NCBI RefSeq assembly: GCF_012726265.1
Contig: NZ_JAASAG010000002.1
Span: forward strand, 248,001-312,000
Reading direction: 5' to 3'
Origin: Streptomyces sp. HNM0575
GTDB lineage: Bacteria > Actinomycetota > Actinomycetes > Streptomycetales > Streptomycetaceae
Length of the DNA stretch: 64,000 bases
Under the pieces are notes generated by a model, which had not been told where the DNA came from, did no database searches, and saw nothing but the letters and a program-made list of their open reading frames with translations. The position numbers were made by a program, and so were the translations under genes. Positions 32,897 through 41,156 of this stretch are shown piece by piece; the first letter of the stretch is position 1, and every line of letters starts with the position of its first letter.

Positions 32897-34986
32897 CTGC
32901 CCTCAACCTCCCGGTGTTCGCGTCCGGCGTGCACCGCGGCGAGCACCGCCGCCCGTACCGGCGAGACCGCGAGCGTGACCGGCGGCGCGGGCACGGGGGC
33001 AGTGGCCGCGCAGGCGTCCGCCTGTCCCGCGCCCGCGCCGCCCGTGCCGCACGCACCGCCCGCCCCACCGCTCACGCCGAGGCTCGCCCCGCCCCCTCCG
33101 CTTCGGTCTCCGGCCCAGCGCCCCGGCACATGCGACTCCGCCGGTCTCGCGAAGGGCAGCGGCAGCGGCTCCTCCTCGCCGGCCGCGGGCGCCGCTTCGC
33201 CCGCGGCGACGGGCCAGCGGGACATCAGCTCCAGATAGATCGCACGGAAGGCCGCGACGTTCTGCTCGACCGTGAAGAGTTCGAGCGCGCGGGCGCGCGC
33301 CGCCGCCCCGAGACGCTCCCGCCGCTCCGGATCGCGCAGCAGCGCGAGGCAACTGTCCGCCAGCGCACGCGGGTTGCGCGCCGGCACGACGAGCCCCGTG
33401 CCGCCGATCACCTCGCAGACGGCGCCCACGTCCGTGGAGACGGTGGCCCGCCCGCTGAACATGGCTTCGACGAGCGTCACCGGGAACCCCTCGACCGAGC
33501 TGGAGGACACCACCACGCACCCCGCCCCGTAGGCGTCGGCGTGCGCCGGCACGGAGGGGCCGCCCACCTCCTCGAAGGACACCGGGTTCTCACCGACGGC
33601 GACGGAGTCGGCGGCCTCGTCCGGGAAGAGCTGCGCCGCCAGCGCCCGGCACCGCGTCTCGTACTCCCGAGCCTCCGGCCCGCGCCCGGACTCGGTGGTT
33701 GCGACGATGCGCAGCCGCGCACCCGGAACCGCCCGGCGGACCTCGGCGAAGGCGTGCAGCAGTCCGATCAGGTCCTTGGACGGCTCGACGCGGCCCGCCC
33801 ACACCAGCGTCGAGCACTCCTCGTCCGCACCGGCGCCCGCCCGCTCGCCCAGCTCCGCGAAGGGCGCGGCGTCCATGCCCGGGTAGACGGTGCGCAGCTT
33901 CCCGCGCGGTGCGCCGCAGCGCTCCTGCCACCGGCGCGCGTGGGTGTTCCCCGGCGTGATCAGCTGGGCGCAGGAGTACGCCTCGTGCGCCAACTGCCGC
34001 TGGAACGAGGCGAGAAGCGCCCTTACGGGTGCTCCCGCGGCCGCAGGCGGTACGGCGGCCTCCGGGGCGACCGCGTCGGCGGCACTGGCGAGATAGTGCT
34101 CCCGCACGCGCACCCCGTACTCGGTGATCAGCAGGGGCGTACCGAAGAATCGCTTCGCCAGCAGGCCGGGAAGCGCCGCGACACCGCCGCCGACGGCGTG
34201 GCACAGGTCGACGTCCGCGAGGCCGCCGCACTCCTCGTCCGCTCCCCGTTCGCCGTACGTCTCGCCCCCGCCGTACCAGTCGAGCGAGAGCGGCCGCAGG
34301 GCGCGCTCCAGCCGCCCGGCCACGGCGAGCAGGTCCGCGACCTGTGCGGAGCGCACCGCGCGGAGAGCGCCGGGTGCGCGGCAGGCGGACTGGAGGATGC
34401 GGACGGCCGATTCGGAGCGGAGCAGCGCGCCCAGACCGCCGCCGCAGTCGCGCGCCAGCTCGGCGAGGCCGTAGAGACCGGCGGCGAAACGGTCCGCCGA
34501 CGGGGCGTCCGCGGGCGACGGGCCCGCGGACCGCGCGTCCGCCAGCCGCGGGTCCATGAGCCGCGTCCCTGCGAACTCCCAGACCTCATCGGCCCGTTCG
34601 TCCCCGCGGTCCGCCTCTTCTCGCTGCCCGCCACCGCAGACGGCCGCAGCCAGTTCGCCGAAGACCTCGTCGAAGCGGCGCTTCTCCCGCCGCCCGTAGA
34701 CGCCCGCAGAACCCGCCCGCGTCTCGCCCCGGCCACGGCCCGCTCCGCGGCCACGGCCACGGCCGGCACCGCGGCCCGCGGCGGCGTCCCACAGCGGCGC
34801 CGTCCTCACCAGGCTTACGTTGTCCGGCAGTTCGCACCACATGCCGCTCGCCTGACGTGCGCTGCGGCTCAGCGCGTACACCTCGAACTCGTGCCCGCCG
34901 AGACCCCGCAGCAGCCGGTCGCACCAGACGACCGACTCACCGCGCGCATACGGGTACCCACCCTCCGTAAGCAATGCGATGCGCAT
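32893..34986 (-). CDS. PelF-like (DUF3492) GT4-family glycosyltransferase
   Basis: A 697-residue cytosolic glycosyltransferase. The N-terminus MRIALLTEGGYPYARGESV is the DUF3492 signature seen in PelF-type enzymes. The second Rossmann half has STLVWAGRVEPSKDLIGLLHAF and the donor-binding E-x7-E motif as EGFPVTLVEAM, then GAVCEVIGGTGLVV. Long low-complexity insertions break the fold near residues 70-140 (Gly/Arg-rich) and at the C-terminal 100 residues (Gly/Ala-rich). The ATG at 34986 begins the operon. A TAGCGT hexamer at 35057-35062 is a possible -10. PelF makes the Pel polysaccharide from UDP-GalNAc; the sugar used here is not known. Confidence 0.85.
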   Translation of the reverse strand: MRIALLTEGGYPYARGESVVWCDRLLRGLGGHEFEVYALSRSARQASGMWCELPDNVSLVRTAPLWDAAAGRGAGRGRGRGAGRGRGETRAGSAGVYGRREKRRFDEVFGELAAAVCGGGQREEADRGDERADEVWEFAGTRLMDPRLADARSAGPSPADAPSADRFAAGLYGLAELARDCGGGLGALLRSESAVRILQSACRAPGALRAVRSAQVADLLAVAGRLERALRPLSLDWYGGGETYGERGADEECGGLADVDLCHAVGGGVAALPGLLAKRFFGTPLLITEYGVRVREHYLASAADAVAPEAAVPPAAAGAPVRALLASFQRQLAHEAYSCAQLITPGNTHARRWQERCGAPRGKLRTVYPGMDAAPFAELGERAGAGADEECSTLVWAGRVEPSKDLIGLLHAFAEVRRAVPGARLRIVATTESGRGPEAREYETRCRALAAQLFPDEAADSVAVGENPVSFEEVGGPSVPAHADAYGAGCVVVSSSSVEGFPVTLVEAMFSGRATVSTDVGAVCEVIGGTGLVVPARNPRALADSCLALLRDPERRERLGAAARARALELFTVEQNVAAFRAIYLELMSRWPVAAGEAAPAAGEEEPLPLPFARPAESHVPGRWAGDRSGGGGASLGVSGGAGGACGTGGAGAGQADACAATAPVPAPPVTLAVSPVRAAVLAAVHAGREHREVEGR

Positions 34987-35200
34987 GGACGCACCACCCC
35001 CGACCGGTTCTCCGAGTGGGCCATCGACCGTCCGGGCCGATGGCGTGACGCGGAAGACGCTATGCGCGCGTTTCGCACACGGTGGACGGTTGTCCGTCGC
35101 GCCACCAAAAGGGGTGAATGCCCGTGACTTATCGCCGAGTTGGACGTTTCGCTGCGTCAGCCGGGCGGAACCGGCCCCTCAGAGGGGCTCGGCGGGCTCC
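34987..35200 (-). promoter_or_regulatory. promoter region of the polysaccharide-like operon
   Basis: A TAGCGT hexamer (35057-35062, minus strand) about 70 bases before the glycosyltransferase start could be its -10 element. A GGAC-N5-GTCC inverted repeat lies near 35090. No -35 consensus is clear. Confidence 0.3.
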
Positions 35201-36826
35201 CTAACCCTTGGGATACGGCCAGGGGTTGGGGCGGCACTTCGCGTCGCCCGTCTTCAGCGACTTCGTCTGCTGCATCATCACCGGAGCGAGCGCGCCGTCC
35301 TTCTCACAGCCAACATGGCCGCGCCCGAGCCTGTGCCCCACCTCGTGGTTGATGAGCATCTGCCGATAGGCGAACACCCGGTCGTCGCCGAAGGTCTTCG
35401 AACCCTGCGCCCACCTGTAGGCGTTGATCATCACGCGGTCGGTGGACGCGGAGTCGCAGGAGACGTGCTGCTCGCTGGTGTCCAGCCCGGACTTCGCACA
35501 CCACTCGTCCGTGGTGGGCGAACTCGCCAGCGTGATGACGAAGTCGGCCTTCCCCTTCGAGACCCGCTCGAAGCTGCGCTCGCCGCCGTGCGCCCAACTG
35601 CGCCTGTCGTTCAGCGTCTTCTGCACGGCCTCCGCGAACAGGCCGGAGTCCAGCGGCAGTCCCTTCTCGACGTCCACGCGGTAGTGCATGACCTGGCTGC
35701 CGCCGGCGCCCTCGTCCTTGCCGGGCACGGCCTTGAAGTCACCCTTGCCCTTGAAGTCCGCGTCCAGGGAGTAGGTCTTGCTCAGCTTCTCCGTGTACGA
35801 GGGAGCCGCGCTCAGCGCCGAGCTCCGCTCCTTCTGCGACCGGGACGCCGGCCCCTTCGCCGACGTGCCGCGATCGGCGCCACCTCCGTCGTCCGCGGAG
35901 TCGTCGGCGTGCGTGCCGCCGTTGGTGACCTGTGTGGCCACGACGAACGCGATCACGGTGGTGACCGCCACCGCCAGCACACCCGTGAGGGCACGGCCCC
36001 TGTAGCCTCCGCCCTTCTCCGTACGCGGCATCTGCGCGGGCACGCGGGGCGGCGCGGACCCGGCGTCCGGGCCGCCGGAGTCCGGACGGCCGGAGTCCGA
36101 GGCGCCTCCGCCCTGCCGCGGCGGACCGGACTCCGCGGAGGCCGCACGCGGGAAGGCGACGGGGTCCTCGTAGCCGTTCCACGGTCCGGCCGTACCGGGC
36201 CTGCGCCCTGCGGCGCGGCGCACGGGAGCCGGACCGGGGTCGGGCAGCGGGCGGCCCGGAAGCGGCGGCGGGGAGGCGGACGCAGGCCCGCGGTCCGGAT
36301 GCCGCGGCGACGGAGCCCGCGGTGGGCGGCCGGACTTGCCGGCGAGGCCCTTGCCGAAGACGTCGTCGTCGAACGCGTCGATGTACTCCTGCCGCGGCCC
36401 GGACCCGGAGGACGGCCGGCCCGTGCCGAACGCACCGCCGGGCGTGCCCTGGAGCACCCGCCCGACCACGTCGCCGCCGGGACCGCTGCCGTGGGAGGGT
36501 CCGGGTCCGCGGCCCTGTCCGTCCGCGCCCCAGCCGCCGCCCGGTTCGCGGTGCTCGGGGTGGCCGCCGCGCACGGCGGGACCCCGGCCGTACCCGTTGG
36601 GGTGCCCCTCGCGGGAGGAGCGGGGGGCGGGCCCGTCCGCGGAGCCGTCACGCGGATCGGGCGGCCCGAAGCCGGACCCGGGAGCCGCATGTGGAGATGT
36701 CGCCTGCGACGGCGCCGCCGCACCGGGTTCCGCGGTGTCGTACGAAGGCGGAAGGTCGCCGTGCGGTGCCGTGCCCTCCGGCGGATGACCGGCCTTTGCG
36801 CGCCCCTTGCGGCTATGGCGTCCCAC
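35201..36826 (-). CDS. DUF3152 membrane-anchored protein with metzincin-like motif
   Basis: A 541-residue protein: a long Pro/Gly-rich cytoplasmic N-terminus (residues 1-275), one transmembrane segment (ALTGVLAVAVTTVIAFVVAT), and an extracellular DUF3152 domain of about 190 residues. The domain has the zinc-binding motif NHEVGHRLGRGHVGC, that is HExxHxxxxxH, the metzincin arrangement, and conserved cysteines (WCAKSG, SCDS, GCEKDG, KCRPNPWP) likely forming disulfides. The start GTG overlaps the stop of the upstream hydrolase (TAGTG). M. tuberculosis Rv3207c is the homologue. It may be a secreted or membrane-bound metalloprotease; activity is not known to me. Confidence 0.85.
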   Translation of the reverse strand: MGRHSRKGRAKAGHPPEGTAPHGDLPPSYDTAEPGAAAPSQATSPHAAPGSGFGPPDPRDGSADGPAPRSSREGHPNGYGRGPAVRGGHPEHREPGGGWGADGQGRGPGPSHGSGPGGDVVGRVLQGTPGGAFGTGRPSSGSGPRQEYIDAFDDDVFGKGLAGKSGRPPRAPSPRHPDRGPASASPPPLPGRPLPDPGPAPVRRAAGRRPGTAGPWNGYEDPVAFPRAASAESGPPRQGGGASDSGRPDSGGPDAGSAPPRVPAQMPRTEKGGGYRGRALTGVLAVAVTTVIAFVVATQVTNGGTHADDSADDGGGADRGTSAKGPASRSQKERSSALSAAPSYTEKLSKTYSLDADFKGKGDFKAVPGKDEGAGGSQVMHYRVDVEKGLPLDSGLFAEAVQKTLNDRRSWAHGGERSFERVSKGKADFVITLASSPTTDEWCAKSGLDTSEQHVSCDSASTDRVMINAYRWAQGSKTFGDDRVFAYRQMLINHEVGHRLGRGHVGCEKDGALAPVMMQQTKSLKTGDAKCRPNPWPYPKG

Positions 36827-37899
36827 TAGTCACCTTCCGGAGGTACGGGCCTCGGAGGCGAAGCGTCGCCGACCCCGGCGTCACCCGTCAACCGAGCCGT
36901 GTCCACAAGCAGTTCACGGAATGCGCACGCGACGATCTCCGGGTACTCCATCATCGCCACGTGCCCTGCCTCGGGCAGTGCCAGCACGCGGTTGTCACGG
37001 AACGCCGCGGCGGCGCGCCGTGCCATCCGGAAACTCACGAGCTGGTCCCGCCCGCCGTACACCAGCAGCGTCGGTGCGAGCACGCGCTCCGCCTGCCGCC
37101 ACAACGAATGCTGACCGCCCAGAGTGTAGGCGTCGACGATGCCGCGCGCTGAACGTGCCAGCGAATCCCAGAAGTACGGGAGGCGGAGCCTTCGTTCGAA
37201 CTCGGCGACCGCCGCCGCGAAACCCCCTGGCGAGACCCGCCCCGGATCGCCGTAGCACAGCGCCAGCACCTCGCGGGTGCGCCGCTCGGCCGACCAGTCC
37301 TTCGTCAGCCTCCCGAAGAGGCCGGCGACGCCGGGCACGGCGAGCAGCGCCGTCGGCAGCGCGGCCCGCTGCGGCGGCAGTTCGGGCAGCGCGGGCGAGA
37401 CCAGCGTCAGGGTGCGCACGAGATCGGGCCGCAGCGCCGCGGCCCGCGTGGCCACCGCCCCGCCGAGGGAGTTCCCGACAAGATGCACGGGGGCCCGGCC
37501 GGAGGCGCCGATGTGGCGCAGCACCGCACGCGCGTGCGCGGAGACCGAGTAGTCGCCGTCGTCGGGCGGCGGGGAGAGGCCGAAGCCCGGCAGGTCCACG
37601 GCCTCGCTGTCGACGTCGCCGGCCAGCTCCAGCATCAGGGCGGACCAGTTGAGCGAGGAGCCGCCGAGCCCGTGCACGTAGACGGCGGGCGGCAGCCCCG
37701 CACGCGCCGGGGGCCGGGAGCGTACGTTCAGCGTCAGACCGGAGAGGGAGACCGTACGCAGTTCCTCTCCCCTGTGGACCGGCGGATCGCCCGCGGGCGG
37801 CACAGCCTGAGCCGCCTGCGACGCCGCCTGAGCCACCTGGGACGCCGCGGCAGGACCCGGTGCCCCGGACTGCACACCGGGTTGATCGGTCGACGACAT
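36826..37899 (-). CDS. alpha/beta hydrolase
   Basis: A 357-residue alpha/beta-fold hydrolase. The nucleophile elbow is VGNSLGG, the acid is likely in VYGGRDQLV, and the catalytic His is in ALPEAGHVAMMEYPE. The oxyanion part is YVHGLGGSSLNWSAL. There is an Ala/Gln-rich N-terminal tail of about 45 residues. The ATG at 37899 has TAATAT exactly six bases upstream and no Shine-Dalgarno, indicating a leaderless transcript. Substrate unknown. Confidence 0.92.
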   Translation of the reverse strand: MSSTDQPGVQSGAPGPAAASQVAQAASQAAQAVPPAGDPPVHRGEELRTVSLSGLTLNVRSRPPARAGLPPAVYVHGLGGSSLNWSALMLELAGDVDSEAVDLPGFGLSPPPDDGDYSVSAHARAVLRHIGASGRAPVHLVGNSLGGAVATRAAALRPDLVRTLTLVSPALPELPPQRAALPTALLAVPGVAGLFGRLTKDWSAERRTREVLALCYGDPGRVSPGGFAAAVAEFERRLRLPYFWDSLARSARGIVDAYTLGGQHSLWRQAERVLAPTLLVYGGRDQLVSFRMARRAAAAFRDNRVLALPEAGHVAMMEYPEIVACAFRELLVDTARLTGDAGVGDASPPRPVPPEGD

Positions 37900-37905
37900 G
37901 GCGCA

Positions 37906-37911
37906 ATATTA
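37906..37911 (-). promoter_or_regulatory. -10 box of a putative leaderless promoter (alpha/beta hydrolase)
   Basis: TAATAT on the minus strand, six bases before the ATG at 37899; the closest match to the consensus of all such boxes in the window. Confidence 0.55.
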
Positions 37912-38013
37912 CGAGACGATCACGTGGCCCCACCGGTGTTCATGGTCACACCCTCGCCCTGCCCGCGTCGTAGCCTCGAATAGGAGGCGTCCTTCCTGGA
38001 AAGGGGAGCGAGC

Positions 38014-38244
38014 ATGTCTGTTGATCCGACCGACCCCGAGGACTTCGAGGACACCTACGAGGAGGAGCCCGACGAGGAGGCGACCGGATTCGAAGCTCCG
38101 CATGAGGACGCCGCCGAACAGCACGCCGATCTGCTCCGCCAGCGGGAGATGCCGATCACCGGCCGAGAGGACATGGAGGTCGATCCCGCGGACGCGGCCG
38201 AGCAGGCACGCGTGGTCGAACTGAACGAGGATGAGTACCGATAA
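38014..38244 (+). CDS. small acidic hypothetical protein
   Basis: A 76-residue, strongly acidic protein (about one third Asp and Glu; DPEDFEDTYEEEPDEEATG) with a PITGREDMEVDPADAAEQ segment. It looks largely disordered. The Shine-Dalgarno AAAGGGGAG lies eight bases before the ATG, and a TAGCCT box at 37971-37976 could be its -10. No family is recognised. It lies before the TetR gene, so it may form part of its local transcription unit. Confidence 0.7.
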   Translation: MSVDPTDPEDFEDTYEEEPDEEATGFEAPHEDAAEQHADLLRQREMPITGREDMEVDPADAAEQARVVELNEDEYR

Positions 38245-38367
38245 AGCGCCCGTTGCCACAGCCCCGGGCTGAAATATTCGGCCCACGGCAGGCACAGTCC
38301 GGTTACTGAAAAGTACGATGGCGGGGCGCAGCGCGCACAGCGCACACAGACTGATCAGGGAGGCGGC

Positions 38368-38991
38368 GTGACAGCCATCGAGCAAACCGAGGCGCGCCCT
38401 CGCGGTACGCGCCTGCCGCGCCGGGCCCGACGCAACCAACTGCTGGGGGCAGCACAGGAGGTGTTCGTCGCGCAGGGGTACCACGCGGCGGCCATGGACG
38501 ACATCGCCGACCGGGCGGGCGTCAGCAAGCCGGTGCTCTACCAGCACTTCCCAGGGAAGCTCGACCTCTATCTGGCACTGCTCGACCAGCACTGCGAATC
38601 CCTTCTCGAAGCGGTGCGGGCGGCGCTGGCGTCCACCACGGACAACAAGCAGCGGGTCGCGGCGACCATGGACGCCTACTTCGCGTACGTCGAGGACGAG
38701 GGCGGCGCCTTCCGGCTCGTCTTCGAGTCCGACCTCACCAACGAGCCCGCGGTGCGCGACCGCGTGGACAGGGTGAGCCTGGAGTGCGCGGAAGCCGTCA
38801 GCGAGGTGATCGCCGAGGACACGAAGCTCTCGCGCGACCAGTCGATGCTGCTCGCCGTGGGCCTGTGCGGGATGGCACAGATCACCGCGCGCTACTGGCT
38901 CGGCTCGGGCCGCCCCATTCCCAGGGACACCGCCGCGAAGCTGATCTCCTCGCTGTCGTGGCGGGGCATCGCCGGCTTCCCCATGCAGTGA
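38368..38991 (+). CDS. TetR family transcriptional regulator
   Basis: A 207-residue repressor-type protein. The N-terminal helix-turn-helix is RNQLLGAAQEVFVAQGYHAAAMDDIADRAGVSKPVLYQHFPGKLDLY (residues 23-70, given here as separate motifs VFVAQGYHAAAMDDIADRA and VSKPVLYQHF). The C-terminal ligand domain is helical. The GTG start at 38368 follows AGGGAGGCG. M. tuberculosis Rv3208 is the syntenic equivalent. A perfect 14-bp terminator follows the gene at 39034-39064. The ligand is unknown. Confidence 0.93.
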   Translation: MTAIEQTEARPRGTRLPRRARRNQLLGAAQEVFVAQGYHAAAMDDIADRAGVSKPVLYQHFPGKLDLYLALLDQHCESLLEAVRAALASTTDNKQRVAATMDAYFAYVEDEGGAFRLVFESDLTNEPAVRDRVDRVSLECAEAVSEVIAEDTKLSRDQSMLLAVGLCGMAQITARYWLGSGRPIPRDTAAKLISSLSWRGIAGFPMQ

Positions 38992-39033
38992 CGCCCCGCC
39001 GCCCCGCCGAGGCGGGCACGGCACGGTGCGTAC

Positions 39034-39064
39034 GAAGTCCCCGCCCGCTCCGGGCGGGGACTTC
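39034..39064 (+). terminator. terminator after the TetR gene
   Basis: A perfect 14-bp stem, GAAGTCCCCGCCCG (39034-39047) with its complement at 39051-39064, and a three-base loop, shortly after the TetR stop. Confidence 0.85.
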
Positions 39065-39197
39065 GCCCTTGTCCGCGATTCCTGTTCGCTGCGGGCGTTC
39101 GGAGCCGGGCCCCGGGGCGGGCGGCCGTCGGGCTAATGTGTGCTCCGTACAGCGCGGCTGACCGCGTAATCAACTGACCGTTCGGAGGGACATAGCC

Positions 39198-39428
39198 GTG
39201 GAGGTCAAGATCGGCGTGCAGCACGCGCCCCGCGAGATCGTCTTCGAGAGCAAGCAGTCTCCCGAGGAAGTCGAGAAGGCGGTGACGGCCGCACTGGCCG
39301 ACAGTGGCTCGAAGCCACTCGCCCTCGAGGACGAGCACGGTCGCAAGGTCCTGGTTCCGGCGGACCGCCTCGCATACGTCGAGATCGGCGAACACAGCGG
39401 CCGCAAGGTGGGTTTCGGCACCATCTGA
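39198..39428 (+). CDS. DUF3107 domain-containing protein
   Basis: A 76-residue protein that fits the DUF3107 family end to end: MEVKIGVQHAPREIVFESKQ and a C-terminal VPADRLAYVEIG. It probably folds as a small alpha/beta domain, and the family is nearly confined to actinobacteria (Rv3208A equivalent). GTG start at 39198 with GGAGGG nine bases upstream. A TAATGT box lies at 39134-39139. No function is known. Confidence 0.9.
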   Translation: MEVKIGVQHAPREIVFESKQSPEEVEKAVTAALADSGSKPLALEDEHGRKVLVPADRLAYVEIGEHSGRKVGFGTI

Positions 39429-39460
39429 GGGCCCGCGCGACGGATACGTCGGGCATTGCG

Positions 39461-39491
39461 GCGGCTTCCCGAATCTTTCGGGGAGCCGCCG
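39461..39491 (+). terminator. terminator after DUF3107 gene
   Basis: GGCGGCTTCCC (39461-39471) pairs with GGGGAGCCGCC (39481-39491), one G-T pair, nine-base loop, followed by GTTTCG. Confidence 0.75.
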
Positions 39492-39578
39492 TTTCGCGTA
39501 CGTGGCGCGCGGGGAGTACGGGAGCGACTCGAACTGCACGGCCGGCCGACCGGCCGCCGTCCACCCCGAGGAGGTCCC

Positions 39579-39869
39579 ATGATCTGGGAGGCACTCGGCG
39601 CCACGGCCCTGGGGTTCGCCATCGCCTATGCCGCCGTACGGCAGCTGCCCGAGCGACTCCCCAGCCGTTCCCTCGTACTCGCCACCGGCCCCGTGGCCGG
39701 GCTGCTGGGCGGGCTCATCTGCTACATCGTGCTCGGCGGCGGTCATGTGCTGGTGATCCTCGCGGTCGCCGCGGCCGTGAGTGTGGCGATCCTCTCACTG
39801 CTGCTCGGCGAGCACGTGCGCCCGCCGCAGCGCCTCGGCCCCGAGGTGGCGAGCCCTCCGCGGATGTAG
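39579..39869 (+). CDS. small three-helix membrane protein
   Basis: A 96-residue protein with three predicted membrane segments: IWEALGATALGFAIAYAAV (2-20), VLATGPVAGLLGGLICYIVL (33-52) and HVLVILAVAAAVSVAILSLLL (56-76). The tail EHVRPPQRLGPEVASPPRM is probably cytoplasmic. A GAGGAGG Shine-Dalgarno precedes the ATG. It occupies the Rv3209-like position in the syntenic block. Function unknown. Confidence 0.75.
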   Translation: MIWEALGATALGFAIAYAAVRQLPERLPSRSLVLATGPVAGLLGGLICYIVLGGGHVLVILAVAAAVSVAILSLLLGEHVRPPQRLGPEVASPPRM

Positions 39870-40037
39870 CGGTCGCGGCGGCGCCGATTCCGCCGGGGCC
39901 GCCTGCGCACCGGGCCGGTCAAGGCCCGCACGTGCGCTTTCGTCCCTCGTTCGAGCGTCGGCCCGGCAGGCTCCTCGACGCCTCGACATCGCGCGACCCC
40001 TCGCTCGCGCCCCCGCCCCCGCCCGGACTCCCCCGGC

Positions 40038-40769
40038 TCAGGCGGCCAGCCCCAGCGCGGCCATGCGCTTGGTGTGCGCCTCCGTGATACGGGAGAACAT
40101 CCGCCCCACCTCAGCGAGATCGAAGCCGTCGGCCATGCCGCCCACCAGCATCGTCGAGAGCGCGTCGCGGTCCGCGACCACGCGCTGCGCCTGCGACAGG
40201 GCCTCCCCCATCAGCCGCCGCGCCCACAGCGCCAGCCTGCCGCCGACCCGCGGATCCGCGTCGATCGCGGCCCGTACCTTCTCCACCGCGAAGCTGGAGT
40301 GCCCGCTGTCCTCGAGGACTCCCAGCACCAGGGCACGGGTGTCGGAGTCCAGGCGTACTGCCACCTCGCGGTAGAAGTCCGCGGCGATCGAGTCGCCGAC
40401 GTACGCCTTGATCAGGCCCTCCAGCCAGTCCGAGGGAGCGGTCTGCCGGTGGAACTCGTCGAGGGCCGCCGCGAAGGGCTGCATGGCCTCGGTCGGCTCG
40501 GCGTCGATCACCGACAGCCTGTCCCGCAGCTGCGCGAAGTGCTGGAACTCGGCGGCCGCCATGGCCGCGAGCTGGGCCTTGTCGCCGAGCGTCGGCGCGA
40601 GCTTCGCGTCCTCCGCGAGCCGTTCGAAGGCGGCAAGCTCCCCGTAGGCCAGGGCACCCAGCAGGTCCACCGCCGCCGCCCGGTACGTCGGGTCGGCGGA
40701 CGCCGCAGCCCAGTCCTGGGTGGCGATCCCTGTGTGCACGGCATCGGGGGTCTTCCCATTGGTCTCCAT
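40038..40769 (-). CDS. ferritin-like fold protein
   Basis: A 243-residue four-helix-bundle protein. Iron-ligand-like positions are EFQHFAQLRD (E-x2-H), DSIAADFYREVA and EDSGHSSFAVEK, the pattern used by ferritin-like and tRNA-hydroxylase-like oxidases. It is conserved at this place in actinobacteria (Rv3210c). The ATG at 40769 has no Shine-Dalgarno and a TATCGT box seven bases upstream. The substrate is unknown. Confidence 0.88.
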   Translation of the reverse strand: METNGKTPDAVHTGIATQDWAAASADPTYRAAAVDLLGALAYGELAAFERLAEDAKLAPTLGDKAQLAAMAAAEFQHFAQLRDRLSVIDAEPTEAMQPFAAALDEFHRQTAPSDWLEGLIKAYVGDSIAADFYREVAVRLDSDTRALVLGVLEDSGHSSFAVEKVRAAIDADPRVGGRLALWARRLMGEALSQAQRVVADRDALSTMLVGGMADGFDLAEVGRMFSRITEAHTKRMAALGLAA

Positions 40770-40776
40770 GCCGAGC

Positions 40777-40782
40777 ACGATA
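40777..40782 (-). promoter_or_regulatory. -10 box of a putative leaderless promoter (ferritin-like protein)
   Basis: TATCGT on the minus strand, seven bases before the ATG at 40769. Confidence 0.4.
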
Positions 40783-40859
40783 GCCCTCGTCAACTCCCCG
40801 GTAAGCCCCTGGTTCCGGGCCCGCAAGCCACAGTGAACTCGTACACAACAATCGCCCCG

Positions 40860-41156
40860 GTACACATGCACGGATCCGGGGTACAGTGATAAAGGTTTCC
40901 GCCGCACGGCGGGACGCAAGCACGCAAGACTGCGGATGCCCGGTCGGAGGCCCGATCGGCTCCGACCCGACAGCCCTCCGCGCGTGACGCGTGTTCACCA
41001 CACGTCTCGTGACATGAGGGACCGCTCGCGTGAAGAGCGCTTGAGCGAGAGCCAGTGGTCCCGCACGGACCGGCGGGCCGGCAGACGCCGCCCCCGCTGA
41101 TGCGGTACGACCCTCCTCGCCGCCTCCTCGCGCGTCACACAGAAGAGGCCAGAATC
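40860..41156 (+). promoter_or_regulatory. long, structured leader of the DEAD-box helicase gene
   Basis: About 300 bases with no gene. A perfect 8-bp hairpin (GGTCGGAG at 40942-40949, CTCCGACC at 40960-40967) and other inverted repeats near 40895-40910 and 41023-41050 (CGCTC...GAGCG) suggest a folded 5-prime leader. RNA helicase genes in bacteria are often controlled through such leaders. Inference. Confidence 0.35.
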
